Below are positions 1 through 6,475 of a DNA stretch of 9,290 nucleotides, in pieces. The notes below the pieces were generated by a model. The model was not told where the DNA came from. It saw only the letters and a program-made list of their open reading frames with translations, and did not search any database. The position numbers and the translations under genes are program-made. The stretch comes from Deltaproteobacteria bacterium (GTDB lineage Bacteria; Myxococcota_A; UBA9160; SMWR01), in assembly GCA_019313605.1 (NCBI GenBank), contig JAFDAW010000102.1:1-9290 (forward strand). Direction: 5' to 3'. Every line of letters starts with the position of its first letter. The stretch's first letter is position 1.

Positions 1-375
1 GTTCTGGCCGACACTTCCGGAAAGTGCCGCGCGAACTTCGGGCCGATCGCCGTGATTCTCTAACATCGACAGCCGCTCGATCGGCACGTCGGAATCGCCC
101 ACGACGACACCCGAGGCATCAATGAGCGTAACTCTTGCCCCAGCCGCTTGTGCCGCGTGATCGGCGATCGTATCGAAGTTCGCGTGGTCGTCTGAATCGA
201 GATCCCTGCCGTGGATCAGCTCGCGAACCAGACTGGCTTGCGCCTCGAGAGAGCGTGCGGACTGTTCGATCTCTCTGTTCTTCAAACCGCGCTGCGCGAC
301 GACGCCAGAAACCCCGACGACGAGCACCACGAGACCCGAGAGGGCCACCATGAGTTTGAGTAGGCTCTTCGTCAC
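1..375 (-). CDS. PhoR-like membrane sensor histidine kinase, N-terminal part (cut by window edge)
   Basis: Reading the minus strand from a GTG at 375 gives 125 codons running off position 1 without a stop. The protein starts MTKSLLKLMVALSG and has one hydrophobic segment at about residues 6-27, as expected for an inner-membrane anchor. A polar stretch follows, then VTLIDASGVVVGDSDVPIE and LENHGDRPEVRAALSG. The pattern 'LIDxxGxVxxDS ... ENHxxRPEVxxAL' is typical of the extracytoplasmic sensor region of PhoR/PnpS-type kinases. The HAMP/PAS, His-box and ATPase parts lie outside the window. An AGGTGG ribosome-binding-like site (380-385) sits 4 nt before the GTG. No ATG lies close upstream in frame. 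The gene follows the PhoB-like regulator by 54 bp on the same strand, so it is probably its cognate kinase. The phosphate-sensing role is inferred from family resemblance; another envelope stimulus is possible. Confidence 0.85.
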   Translation of the reverse strand, partial: MTKSLLKLMVALSGLVVLVVGVSGVVAQRGLKNREIEQSARSLEAQASLVRELIHGRDLDSDDHANFDTIADHAAQAAGARVTLIDASGVVVGDSDVPIERLSMLENHGDRPEVRAALSGSVGQN

Positions 376-429
376 AATACCACCTGATGAGACTGCGGGG
401 GAAGCGCGCCGCCGCTTGGCGTTGATCGA

Positions 430-1110
430 TCAACCATCGGCAAAACGGTAACCAACCCCGCGCACCGTCTCGACCGACTCTCCTGCGGCTCCCAATTTTT
501 CACGCAAGCGCTTCAAATGAGTGTCAATCGTCCGAGGCGTCACGGTTACGTCGCTGCCCCAGACGCGATCCAGTAGGGCCTCGCGGGTCACGACATGCCC
601 CGGGCGCGACATGAGTTCTCGCAGTAGATCGAACTCCTTCGCGGTGAGCGGCGTCTCCGCGCCATCCACCGTACAACGATGGCGCGCCGTGTCGAGCCGA
701 ATGGCACCGTGTTCCAACGGTTGCTCAGCTCCCGAATCGGAAAATCGACGGCGCAATACCGCGGCAACCCGAAGGACGAATTCGCGCGGACTAAAAGGCT
801 TGGTGACATAATCGTCCGCGCCGAGTTCAAAACCCACGACCCGATCGACTTCCGCGGCCTTTGCAGTCAGCATGATCACGGGTATATCGGCCAATGCGGG
901 ATCGGATCGAATCTTCCGACACAGTTCAGTTCCCGAAATATCGGGAAGCATCAGATCGAGCACAACCAGATCCGGCGGTGAACGGCGTAGAGCCTGGAGC
1001 GCCTCTCGTCCTGACGATGCAGTCTCGACGCCATAACCGGCCTGGTCGAGGTTGACGCGGACGAGCTCGCGGAGATCCGGCTCGTCATCGATGACGAGGA
1101 TCTTCTTCAT
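430..1110 (-). CDS. PhoB-like OmpR-family response regulator
   Basis: A 226-residue two-domain DNA-binding response regulator, close in length to E. coli PhoB (229). Receiver domain, residues 1-120: acidic pair D8/D9 in MKKILVIDDEPDLRELV, phospho-acceptor D52 in LVVLDLMLPDISG, T82 in VIMLTAK, and K104 in DYVTKPFSPREF. After a short linker comes a winged-helix Trans_reg_C domain at about 130-226, with LTAKEFDLL, the recognition-helix region VTPRTIDTHLKRLREKLG, and the closing ETVRGVGYRF. All phosphotransfer residues are present. The PhoR-like kinase lies 54 bp downstream on the same strand. In PhoB-type systems phosphorylation makes the protein dimerise on 11-bp direct repeats, and such repeats occur just upstream (1164-1207), suggesting autoregulation. 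No pst genes are in the window, so assignment to the Pho regulon rather than another OmpR subfamily is inferred. No clear Shine-Dalgarno precedes the ATG. Confidence 0.93.
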   Translation of the reverse strand: MKKILVIDDEPDLRELVRVNLDQAGYGVETASSGREALQALRRSPPDLVVLDLMLPDISGTELCRKIRSDPALADIPVIMLTAKAAEVDRVVGFELGADDYVTKPFSPREFVLRVAAVLRRRFSDSGAEQPLEHGAIRLDTARHRCTVDGAETPLTAKEFDLLRELMSRPGHVVTREALLDRVWGSDVTVTPRTIDTHLKRLREKLGAAGESVETVRGVGYRFADG

Positions 1111-1119
1111 GGCGGGGAG

Positions 1120-1125
1120 ATGATA
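1120..1125 (-). promoter_or_regulatory. Possible -10 element for the response-regulator gene
   Basis: On the minus strand TATCAT (one mismatch to TATAAT) lies 9 nt before the regulator's ATG at 1110. If used, transcription would start at about 1112-1114 and give an almost leaderless mRNA, which fits the absence of a Shine-Dalgarno motif (the stretch reads CTCCCCGCC). No good -35 is seen at the usual distance, as expected for an activator-dependent promoter. Prediction by eye only. Confidence 0.25.
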
Positions 1126-1163
1126 ACCAGAAGGAGAGGCTCCGGAACCACCCGCGCTACGAA

Positions 1164-1207
1164 GTCACCCAATCGCAGCCAGGCCGTCACCGAATCGTCA
1201 CGAACTC
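1164..1207. promoter_or_regulatory. Four tandem 11-bp repeats, candidate PhoB/OmpR-family binding array
   Basis: On the plus strand, units GTCACCCAATC (1164), GCAGCCAGGCC (1175, degenerate), GTCACCGAATC (1186) and GTCACGAACTC (1197) follow each other at exact 11-bp spacing. PhoB boxes are built from 11-bp direct repeats with a CTGTCA(T/C) core plus a 4-bp spacer, so the GTCAC core and the period both fit. The array ends 53 bp upstream of the regulator's start codon. Its polarity is opposite to that gene, and the distance to the proposed -10 is longer than in classical E. coli Pho promoters. It may be an autoregulatory site; the binding protein is inferred. Confidence 0.5.
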
Positions 1208-1259
1208 CAGTGAGAGATCACCCCCAGAAGCCGGCTTCGGATACGAGACTTGCCGCCAC

Positions 1260-4200
1260 TCATTGCAAGTACCCCAAAGCGCGCAGCTTATCCGCAATCT
1301 GGGGATCGATGCGGATATCGGAGCGCACCGTGCCGGGAAGCGGCGTACGCCGCAGTTGGGCGTCGAGCAGCGGGCGCAGGCGATCGGCCGCTTCGGGTTC
1401 GATCTCGATCAGATTCACTTCCTCGTCGGGATCCACGTGCAAGTCATAGAGGTGCTCCCGGCGCGAGTCATCGAAGTCTCTCGCGAAGCTCCAGCTTCCG
1501 GTGCTCACGGATTCCTGAAGCGTCGCGTCGCGAAAGAGCAGCGCGGGCAGCGACGCGTAGGTGGTGCGATCGCGTGCGGCCTCACCGGCTTCGGCGTTCA
1601 GCAGCGGCAGCAGGGATTCGCCCTGGAAGGATTGCGGGATCGCAATCCCGGCCAGATCGAGCAGCGTCGGAGCCAGATCGAGATTGCGCGTCTGATTTGA
1701 AACCCGCAGCGGCTTCGCGGTTTCGGGCAGGCGGATTACGAGCGGTACCCGGAGCGCCGGCGTTCGCGCGTTTCGCGCGTGCCCCCAGCGCCGATCTTCG
1801 CCGAATGTCTCGCCGTGATCACTCGCGAGGATCAGCACGGTGTTTTCGAGTTGCCCCATCGCGGCGAGCTTCACACGCAGGCGCTCGAGCACGTGATCGA
1901 TCCAGCGGATCGCCGCGCGATACGCGCCCGCGCTGTCGGTTCCGAACTGCTGGAACTCGGCTGGCGCCGCGTACTCGTGGACGTCCATGAAATGCAGGTA
2001 GAGAAAAAACGGCTCCGCGTCAGCGTGTGCATCGAGCAAGCGTTCCGCTTCGAGATAGACGTTGTCGGCATGGGGCCACACCATGCTCTTCATCCACGGC
2101 ACGTTCGCGCCGCGCGGAAAGACGTAGCGATCGAAGCCCTGTTGAAAACCGAAGGTCGCCGCGAGCCAGCCATTGCTCTGCACCCCATAGGTGGCGTATC
2201 CCGCGTTTTGGAATTGCTCTGCGAGCGTGTTGGCGCCATCCCCGAGCGCATCGCGAACCTCGCGCACACCGTGATCGATGGGCCAGAGCGAAGTCATCAT
2301 CGAGGCGACGGAAACCTTCGTCCAGGACGATTGCGCCCGCACCGTTTCGAACACCACCCCGTGCGCGGCCCAACGCGCAAGTTCGGGTGTGACTCCGCGC
2401 GTGTCACCGTAGGGTGTGGTCCAATCCGGTCGCAGGGTGTCGACGATGACCAGCACGATGTTCGGCCTGCTCGATTCTGGATCGCCCGGATTCGTCACTG
2501 CGCTGCTGGTGGCGCCTTCATCCGGGTTAGCGTTGGGGACGGGCGCGTCGTCGGCATCTCCGAGCTCGTGATAGGCGAGTTCGAGGTGGCGCTGCGTGGC
2601 GGCAGAATTCGGATTCATCGCACGCGCGCGTTCGAGCAACTTCACCGAGCGAGCCGCCAGGCCCTTCTTCAGGTAGACCCAACCGAGCGTCTCGACGACC
2701 TGCGGGTTCGCGCTCGCCCTCGCGTAAGCCCGATTTGCCATTCGCACGGCTTCATCGATCTCTCCCATCTCCACGAGCAGCATCGCGAGGTTGTTGTACG
2801 GCGCGAAGGCCGCTTCATCGAGCTCGATCGAGCGGTGATAGGCGACCAACGCCTCGGCGTGACGACCCTCCTGCTCGAAGACAACTCCCCGCATGAAGTG
2901 CATCGCAGCATCGTATGGCCGCGCCGCGAGGTAACGCCCGAGATCTGCGCTCGCTCCCTCCAGATCTCGCGTCGCCGCTCGAAATGTGGCGCGCAGCTTG
3001 AGGGGCTCGAGAAAGGTCGGATCGATCGCAAGCGCAGAGTCGACCGCGGTACCTCCCGTCTCCAGATCTCCCGAAGAAAACGCCAGCGCGGCGAGCGTCG
3101 AGTAATAGCGAGGCTCGTCGGGACGCTCGGCGATGGCGACGCCCACCAACCGAATGGCAGCCTCGGCATCCCCCTGGCTGCCAAGAATCAGTGCCCGCTC
3201 GTGGGCATACTCGGGAACAGAGCCGTGCGCAGACTCGGCCGCGTCGAGCACCTCGGTGGCTTCCGCCAACTTCCCCTGCACGCGCAAGCTCATCGCCATA
3301 AGCGCAGGCGCATCTTCTCGCTCGGGAAAGCGCTGCATGTAGAGCCGAGCCGCCGCTTCTGCGCTGCCGCCCTCTCCTGCCCGCGCGAGAAACGTCGCGA
3401 GGTTCCCGTACCCCTCAGACCCCGCCGGAAAACGCGCGACGAGTTGCCCCGCATGCTCGGCGGCGGCCTTCCAGTCACTGCGCTCTTCAGCCAGGCGCAT
3501 GAGCGCAACCGCGGGAGCGGGGTGGCTCCGGTCGCGGAGCATCGCCAGCCCGTAACGCCGACGCGCACCGGTCGGATCACCCGCTTCCTCGAGTGCGCGA
3601 GCGAGCCAGTATTGCGTGTAGGCGCGATCGAGGTTCGAGACCACACGACTCAATTCGGAGGCGGCTCGCTTCGCATCTCCGGCAGCGAGCGCGAGGCGCG
3701 CCTGGAGGTAGACGGCATGCGGATCGTCTGCTGCGAGCCGCTGGAATTCTTCGAGCGCAATGTGCGCCCGCTCGACATCGCCGAGGTCGATCCAGGTCTC
3801 GGCCTCGTGCACACGCAGCATCGGAATCCCGGCGTGGCGCTCGGCCGCTTCGCTCAAACTCGCCGCGGCCGCTTCGGTCTGGCCCGTAAAAAGCAGGAAC
3901 CTCGCGAAAAGCAGATATGCGCTCGGCGAATCGGTCCGCTCGACCAGGGTGCGCAGCGATTGTTCCGCCTCTTCCTGCCGGCCGAGGAGCACATACGCCC
4001 AAGCCACCAAGGCCTGCAGTGTGGGGTGCTCGGGGTTCCGCGAGAGTCCGTCGCGGGCGACTTCGAGGGCCTCTTCGAGCTGCCCTGCGGCCTGGAGGCT
4101 GCGGCTGAGCATCTGCCGCAGCTGAATCTCATCGGGCGACTTCTCGACGAGCGCACGCATGCGTTCGAGGCCCGCATCCCGCTCTCCTTGTGCGAATTCG

Positions 4201-4808
4201 ATCTGGGCGACCAACACATCCAGCTCTTGAATCCGCTCGGGCGTTTGTGCCTGGCCCCTGGCTTCTTCGATCACCCCGCGCGCGTCTTCGACGCGCCCCT
4301 CGCGCAACAGCGTGAGTACGCGAGCGTGGCTCGCGTGCGGAGAATCCGGGTAGCGCTGCTGCGCGTCTTCGAAATACGCGAGCGCCGCATCGAGATCGCC
4401 GAGTTCGAGTTGTGCGCGTGCGCGCAGCATCAACGAGGTGAGATGCTGATCGGAATCAACGGCGATGGGATCGAGAACGGCGAGCACGCGGATCGGATCG
4501 CCCACCACGAGCGCGGCTCGCGCAACCAGGATGCGAAGCTCGTCGCGATCGGGGTAGTCGGAGATCCCAGATTCGAGTAGCCAAAGCGCGTGAGCGGTCT
4601 CTCCGGCTCGCATCATCAGAACGGCGAGTTCGGAGAGTTCGGCGGGCGATTGCGGGTTCACGGCGCGCAAGTTCGCAAGCGCGTCGCTCAATGCGGTGAC
4701 ATCGTGACGCGAAAACGCGTCACTCAACGACTTGCGCGCAGCCTCGAGTGGGTCGGGAGCGTCGCGGCGGCAGGCGATCGCGCCGAACAGCAACGCGAGC
4801 GACAACAC
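1260..4808 (-). CDS. TPR-repeat protein fused to a sulfatase/alkaline-phosphatase-superfamily domain, probable lipoprotein
   Basis: A 1182-residue protein. The N-terminus, MLSLALLFGAIACRRD, is hydrophobic and ends in a lipobox-like AIAC (Cys13), so export and lipidation are likely. Residues about 40-745 are roughly 20 degenerate TPR units. The last ones are canonical (AEALVAYHRSIELD, NNLAMLLVEMGEIDEAV, VETLGWVYLKKGLAARSVKL) and recall PEP-CTERM-associated TPR lipoproteins (TIGR02917). An acidic/Pro/Ser linker (about 746-780) leads to a sulfatase-fold domain at 781-1182: RPNIVLVIVDTLRPD (D790, D795), MDVHEY (H944), ASDHGE (D997, H998), GHARN (H1010), and the sulfatase C-terminal LYDLHVDPDEEVNL. 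The nucleophile position reads SSWTKVSVAS with Thr830, not C/S-x-P-S-R, so classical formylglycine sulfatase activity is doubtful. A phosphohydrolase or phosphotransferase is possible. No ATG/GTG/TTG lies upstream in frame before a stop at 4959-4961, yet the frame there continues the hydrophobic signal with an Arg-Arg n-region. The true start is therefore uncertain. The gene lies 50 bp after a PEP-CTERM gene, probably co-transcribed. Confidence 0.88.
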   Translation of the reverse strand: MLSLALLFGAIACRRDAPDPLEAARKSLSDAFSRHDVTALSDALANLRAVNPQSPAELSELAVLMMRAGETAHALWLLESGISDYPDRDELRILVARAALVVGDPIRVLAVLDPIAVDSDQHLTSLMLRARAQLELGDLDAALAYFEDAQQRYPDSPHASHARVLTLLREGRVEDARGVIEEARGQAQTPERIQELDVLVAQIEFAQGERDAGLERMRALVEKSPDEIQLRQMLSRSLQAAGQLEEALEVARDGLSRNPEHPTLQALVAWAYVLLGRQEEAEQSLRTLVERTDSPSAYLLFARFLLFTGQTEAAAASLSEAAERHAGIPMLRVHEAETWIDLGDVERAHIALEEFQRLAADDPHAVYLQARLALAAGDAKRAASELSRVVSNLDRAYTQYWLARALEEAGDPTGARRRYGLAMLRDRSHPAPAVALMRLAEERSDWKAAAEHAGQLVARFPAGSEGYGNLATFLARAGEGGSAEAAARLYMQRFPEREDAPALMAMSLRVQGKLAEATEVLDAAESAHGSVPEYAHERALILGSQGDAEAAIRLVGVAIAERPDEPRYYSTLAALAFSSGDLETGGTAVDSALAIDPTFLEPLKLRATFRAATRDLEGASADLGRYLAARPYDAAMHFMRGVVFEQEGRHAEALVAYHRSIELDEAAFAPYNNLAMLLVEMGEIDEAVRMANRAYARASANPQVVETLGWVYLKKGLAARSVKLLERARAMNPNSAATQRHLELAYHELGDADDAPVPNANPDEGATSSAVTNPGDPESSRPNIVLVIVDTLRPDWTTPYGDTRGVTPELARWAAHGVVFETVRAQSSWTKVSVASMMTSLWPIDHGVREVRDALGDGANTLAEQFQNAGYATYGVQSNGWLAATFGFQQGFDRYVFPRGANVPWMKSMVWPHADNVYLEAERLLDAHADAEPFFLYLHFMDVHEYAAPAEFQQFGTDSAGAYRAAIRWIDHVLERLRVKLAAMGQLENTVLILASDHGETFGEDRRWGHARNARTPALRVPLVIRLPETAKPLRVSNQTRNLDLAPTLLDLAGIAIPQSFQGESLLPLLNAEAGEAARDRTTYASLPALLFRDATLQESVSTGSWSFARDFDDSRREHLYDLHVDPDEEVNLIEIEPEAADRLRPLLDAQLRRTPLPGTVRSDIRIDPQIADKLRALGYLQ

Positions 4809-4858
4809 GAACGCAAGCGCAGCAAGAACTCGCCTCGGCTCGGCTTGCGGGTGCTCGC

Positions 4859-5614
4859 CTACTGGGATGCCCCCCTGTTCTGCCTGCGGCGGCGCGAAAG
4901 GCCCGCGAGCACGATCGCACCCGGAATCAACTGCGCGAGCGAGCCGGGTTCCGGAACTTCATAAGTGCGAGACACCTCGTTTCCCATCAAGAAGACCGTT
5001 CCCGTCGTCGGGGTGCCGGGGGGTGTCGCGGGGGGTATCGAAATCGGCATCGTGCCATCGACATTGGCGGCTCCGGGTGTGTTGAGACTCGCGAGGAAAA
5101 TGGTAAAAGCCTGGCCCGCGGGGGCCGGGTTGGTCCCAGTGATGTCTATGGGGAAATTCCCGACCGAGCTGCAGAACAGGCCTTGGCAGTCCAGAAGTGC
5201 GCTGATGAACAAACTCATCCCAGCACTGGTTCCCGTGCCCGTACCCGTACCCCCAAACATGACGGATTGCGTATTCGTGAAGGGGCCGGTCGATGTTCCC
5301 ACCTGCGAAACGAACACATGGCCGGTGATGTGCGCAACGAGAAACGATCCGGCATCGATCGTCATATCGAGCGTAAGGTTCTTCAATTGGGCGCTACCGG
5401 TTTGAACCGCGGTGGCGCCCCCACCGGTCTTGATCGCCGGTAAGATCGTGGTCGCTCCCATACTGTGGATTGTCCCGTCCGGCGGGATATTGATCGTTCC
5501 GATAAAACTCATCGTCGAATCGCCGAGATCAAAATCGATCCCGACCGTATCAGCCTGGGCGCTCGTCGATAATACGAGGGCACACGCTAGAACCAGAACT
5601 CGGATGCGACGCAT
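4859..5614 (-). CDS. PEP-CTERM sorting-domain exported protein
   Basis: A 251-residue secreted protein. A Sec signal peptide, MRRIRVLVLACALVLSTSAQA, probably cleaves after residue 21. The body (22-219) is rich in Thr, Gly, Ser and hydrophobic beta-type stretches with no enzyme motif that I recognise. It has a Gly-Thr run at 121-130 and a possible disulfide pair, C143 and C148. The C-terminus is a full PEP-CTERM sorting signal: VPEPGSLAQLIPG from residue 220, a short hydrophobic segment to about 240, then RRRR (241-244) and a 7-residue tail. Exosortase is known to recognise such signals, cutting near the PEP motif and delivering proteins to the cell surface or extracellular matrix. No exosortase gene is in the window. 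A good Shine-Dalgarno, GGAGAGG (5622-5628), lies 7 nt before the ATG and fixes the start. The next gene downstream encodes the TPR/sulfatase-fold fusion. Confidence 0.9.
   Translation of the reverse strand: MRRIRVLVLACALVLSTSAQADTVGIDFDLGDSTMSFIGTINIPPDGTIHSMGATTILPAIKTGGGATAVQTGSAQLKNLTLDMTIDAGSFLVAHITGHVFVSQVGTSTGPFTNTQSVMFGGTGTGTGTSAGMSLFISALLDCQGLFCSSVGNFPIDITGTNPAPAGQAFTIFLASLNTPGAANVDGTMPISIPPATPPGTPTTGTVFLMGNEVSRTYEVPEPGSLAQLIPGAIVLAGLSRRRRQNRGASQ
5232..5255. repeat. Four-copy hexanucleotide tandem repeat inside the PEP-CTERM gene
   Basis: On the plus strand CCCGTG, CCCGTA, CCCGTA and CCCCCA follow in tandem; the last copy is degenerate. On the coding strand this gives the alternating Gly-Thr run GGTGTGTGT at residues 121-129. 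Because the unit is 6 bp, copy-number change would lengthen or shorten the loop by two residues without a frameshift. Confidence 0.75.
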
Positions 5615-5663
5615 GTAGTGACCTCTCCATTGGACTCACGGACCCCGCACTCCGGGCGAATGC

Positions 5664-5691
5664 CGGCTTGCGAAAGCCGCGGCTTTTTTTT
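5664..5691 (+). terminator. GNRA-loop hairpin followed by T8, weak terminator-like element
   Basis: On the plus strand CGGCTT (5664-5669), loop GCGA, AAGCCG (5674-5679) forms a perfect 6-bp stem with a GNRA tetraloop. CGGC and eight Ts follow. The overlapping 14-mer AAAGCCGCGGCTTT (5673-5686) is itself a perfect palindrome. The 4-nt gap before the T run makes it a poor intrinsic terminator, and no plus-strand gene lies just upstream. On the minus strand the element falls in the leader or promoter region of the PEP-CTERM gene, about 50-77 nt before its ATG. Function unknown. Confidence 0.3.
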
Positions 5692-5699
5692 GGGGGGGG
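5684..5699. repeat. T8G8 homopolymer block upstream of the PEP-CTERM gene
   Basis: Eight Ts directly followed by eight Gs on the plus strand (C8A8 as read toward the PEP-CTERM gene) end 70 bp before that gene's start codon. The 180-bp gap 5615-5794 holds this block and the hairpin beside it. I see no gene there and no convincing promoter hexamers. Homopolymers of this length in promoter regions can slip and vary, but they are also prone to sequencing error. Confidence 0.7.
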
Positions 5700-5794
5700 A
5701 CTCCGATCGCATTCTCGCTCACCCGGATGGGAAACCGCAACTTCGATTCTACCGAGGGGCAAATCGCTCGACGACGGGCACCCTTCCAGTGGCG

Positions 5795-6439
5795 TCAGCC
5801 TGGCGGGGACTCTCGATCGCCAACGACCGATTTCAGCGAGCGGTCATGCACGCGCGACAGCGTGAATAACGCCGTTATCGCCCCGATCAACGCGAGGAAC
5901 ATGTCCCACTGCGTGTCCCAGACATCCCCCTGGGTACCCAGAAACGACTCGGACGCCGCGCCGGCGATCAACGCCGCCCACCACTCGATCAACTCGTAAA
6001 ACGCACTGAACGCCAGGCACATACAAATGACGACGACGCACAGCCAGCGCCCTCGAGGTAAAGGAGACCAACGGATCAGGATTTCTCGCGCGAGAATCGC
6101 CGGGATGAACCCCTGCGCGAGGTGGCCGAGGCGATCGTAGTGGTTCCGGGAGAAATCGAACCACTCCTGCACCCAGAAGCCAGCGGGTACACGCGCGTAG
6201 GTGTAATGACCGCCCACCATCAAGATCACCGCGTGCAGGAACAACAGCCGATAGAGCAGCGGAGAGAGGCGAAACCGCGAGAAGGTCGCGACCAGGATCG
6301 CCGCGCCGATCAGGACGGGCGCCACCTCCAACCACCAGGTCAGGCGATCGAACGGCCCAATGCCAGAGACGACCAGCACCAGGGCGGTCAGCGCGAGCAG
6401 AACCAGAGGCTCCCGCGAAGAGAGAGTTCGTCCGGTCAT
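5795..6439 (-). CDS. YjdF/DUF2238-family integral membrane protein
   Basis: A protein of 214 residues from ATG 6439, with about six transmembrane segments (roughly residues 10-28, 33-53, 60-78, 103-121, 130-158, 171-192). Family hallmarks are visible: GGHYTYARVP, RNHYDRLGHLAQGFIPA, FYELIEWW and WDTQWDMFLALIGA, matching E. coli YjdF (about 209 residues) and Pfam DUF2238. The conserved His, Tyr, Arg and Asp around the third and fourth segments suggest a polar or catalytic site in the membrane, but the biochemical function is not known to me. The frame is open up to a GTG at 6526. I prefer 6439 because it gives the family's usual length, removes a non-hydrophobic 29-residue extension, and leaves the 14-bp palindrome (6476-6489) in non-coding DNA. 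No strong Shine-Dalgarno is seen before either start. The gene is divergent from gfa; a functional link is not evident. Confidence 0.85.
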   Translation of the reverse strand: MTGRTLSSREPLVLLALTALVLVVSGIGPFDRLTWWLEVAPVLIGAAILVATFSRFRLSPLLYRLLFLHAVILMVGGHYTYARVPAGFWVQEWFDFSRNHYDRLGHLAQGFIPAILAREILIRWSPLPRGRWLCVVVICMCLAFSAFYELIEWWAALIAGAASESFLGTQGDVWDTQWDMFLALIGAITALFTLSRVHDRSLKSVVGDRESPPG

Positions 6440-6475
6440 TGGGAAGTATGCTACCCGAAGTCCGCTGAAAAGATC

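Noticed and set aside
119..433. Minus-strand 104-codon frame overlapping the kinase N-terminus
   Set aside because: Arg-rich, low-information translation. The adjacent frame from GTG 375 encodes a convincing PhoR-like membrane anchor and sensor region.
1227..1238. Palindrome GAAGCCGGCTTC as a terminator for the TPR/sulfatase gene
   Set aside because: Only a short perfect palindrome, with no real loop and no following T run on the minus strand.
1779..4580. A 933-codon open frame on the plus strand, fully antisense to the TPR/sulfatase gene
   Set aside because: Its translation is rich in Arg/His/Gly without any recognisable domain. The opposite strand carries clear TPR and sulfatase motifs throughout. 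Long antisense frames are common opposite GC-rich genes with strong codon bias.
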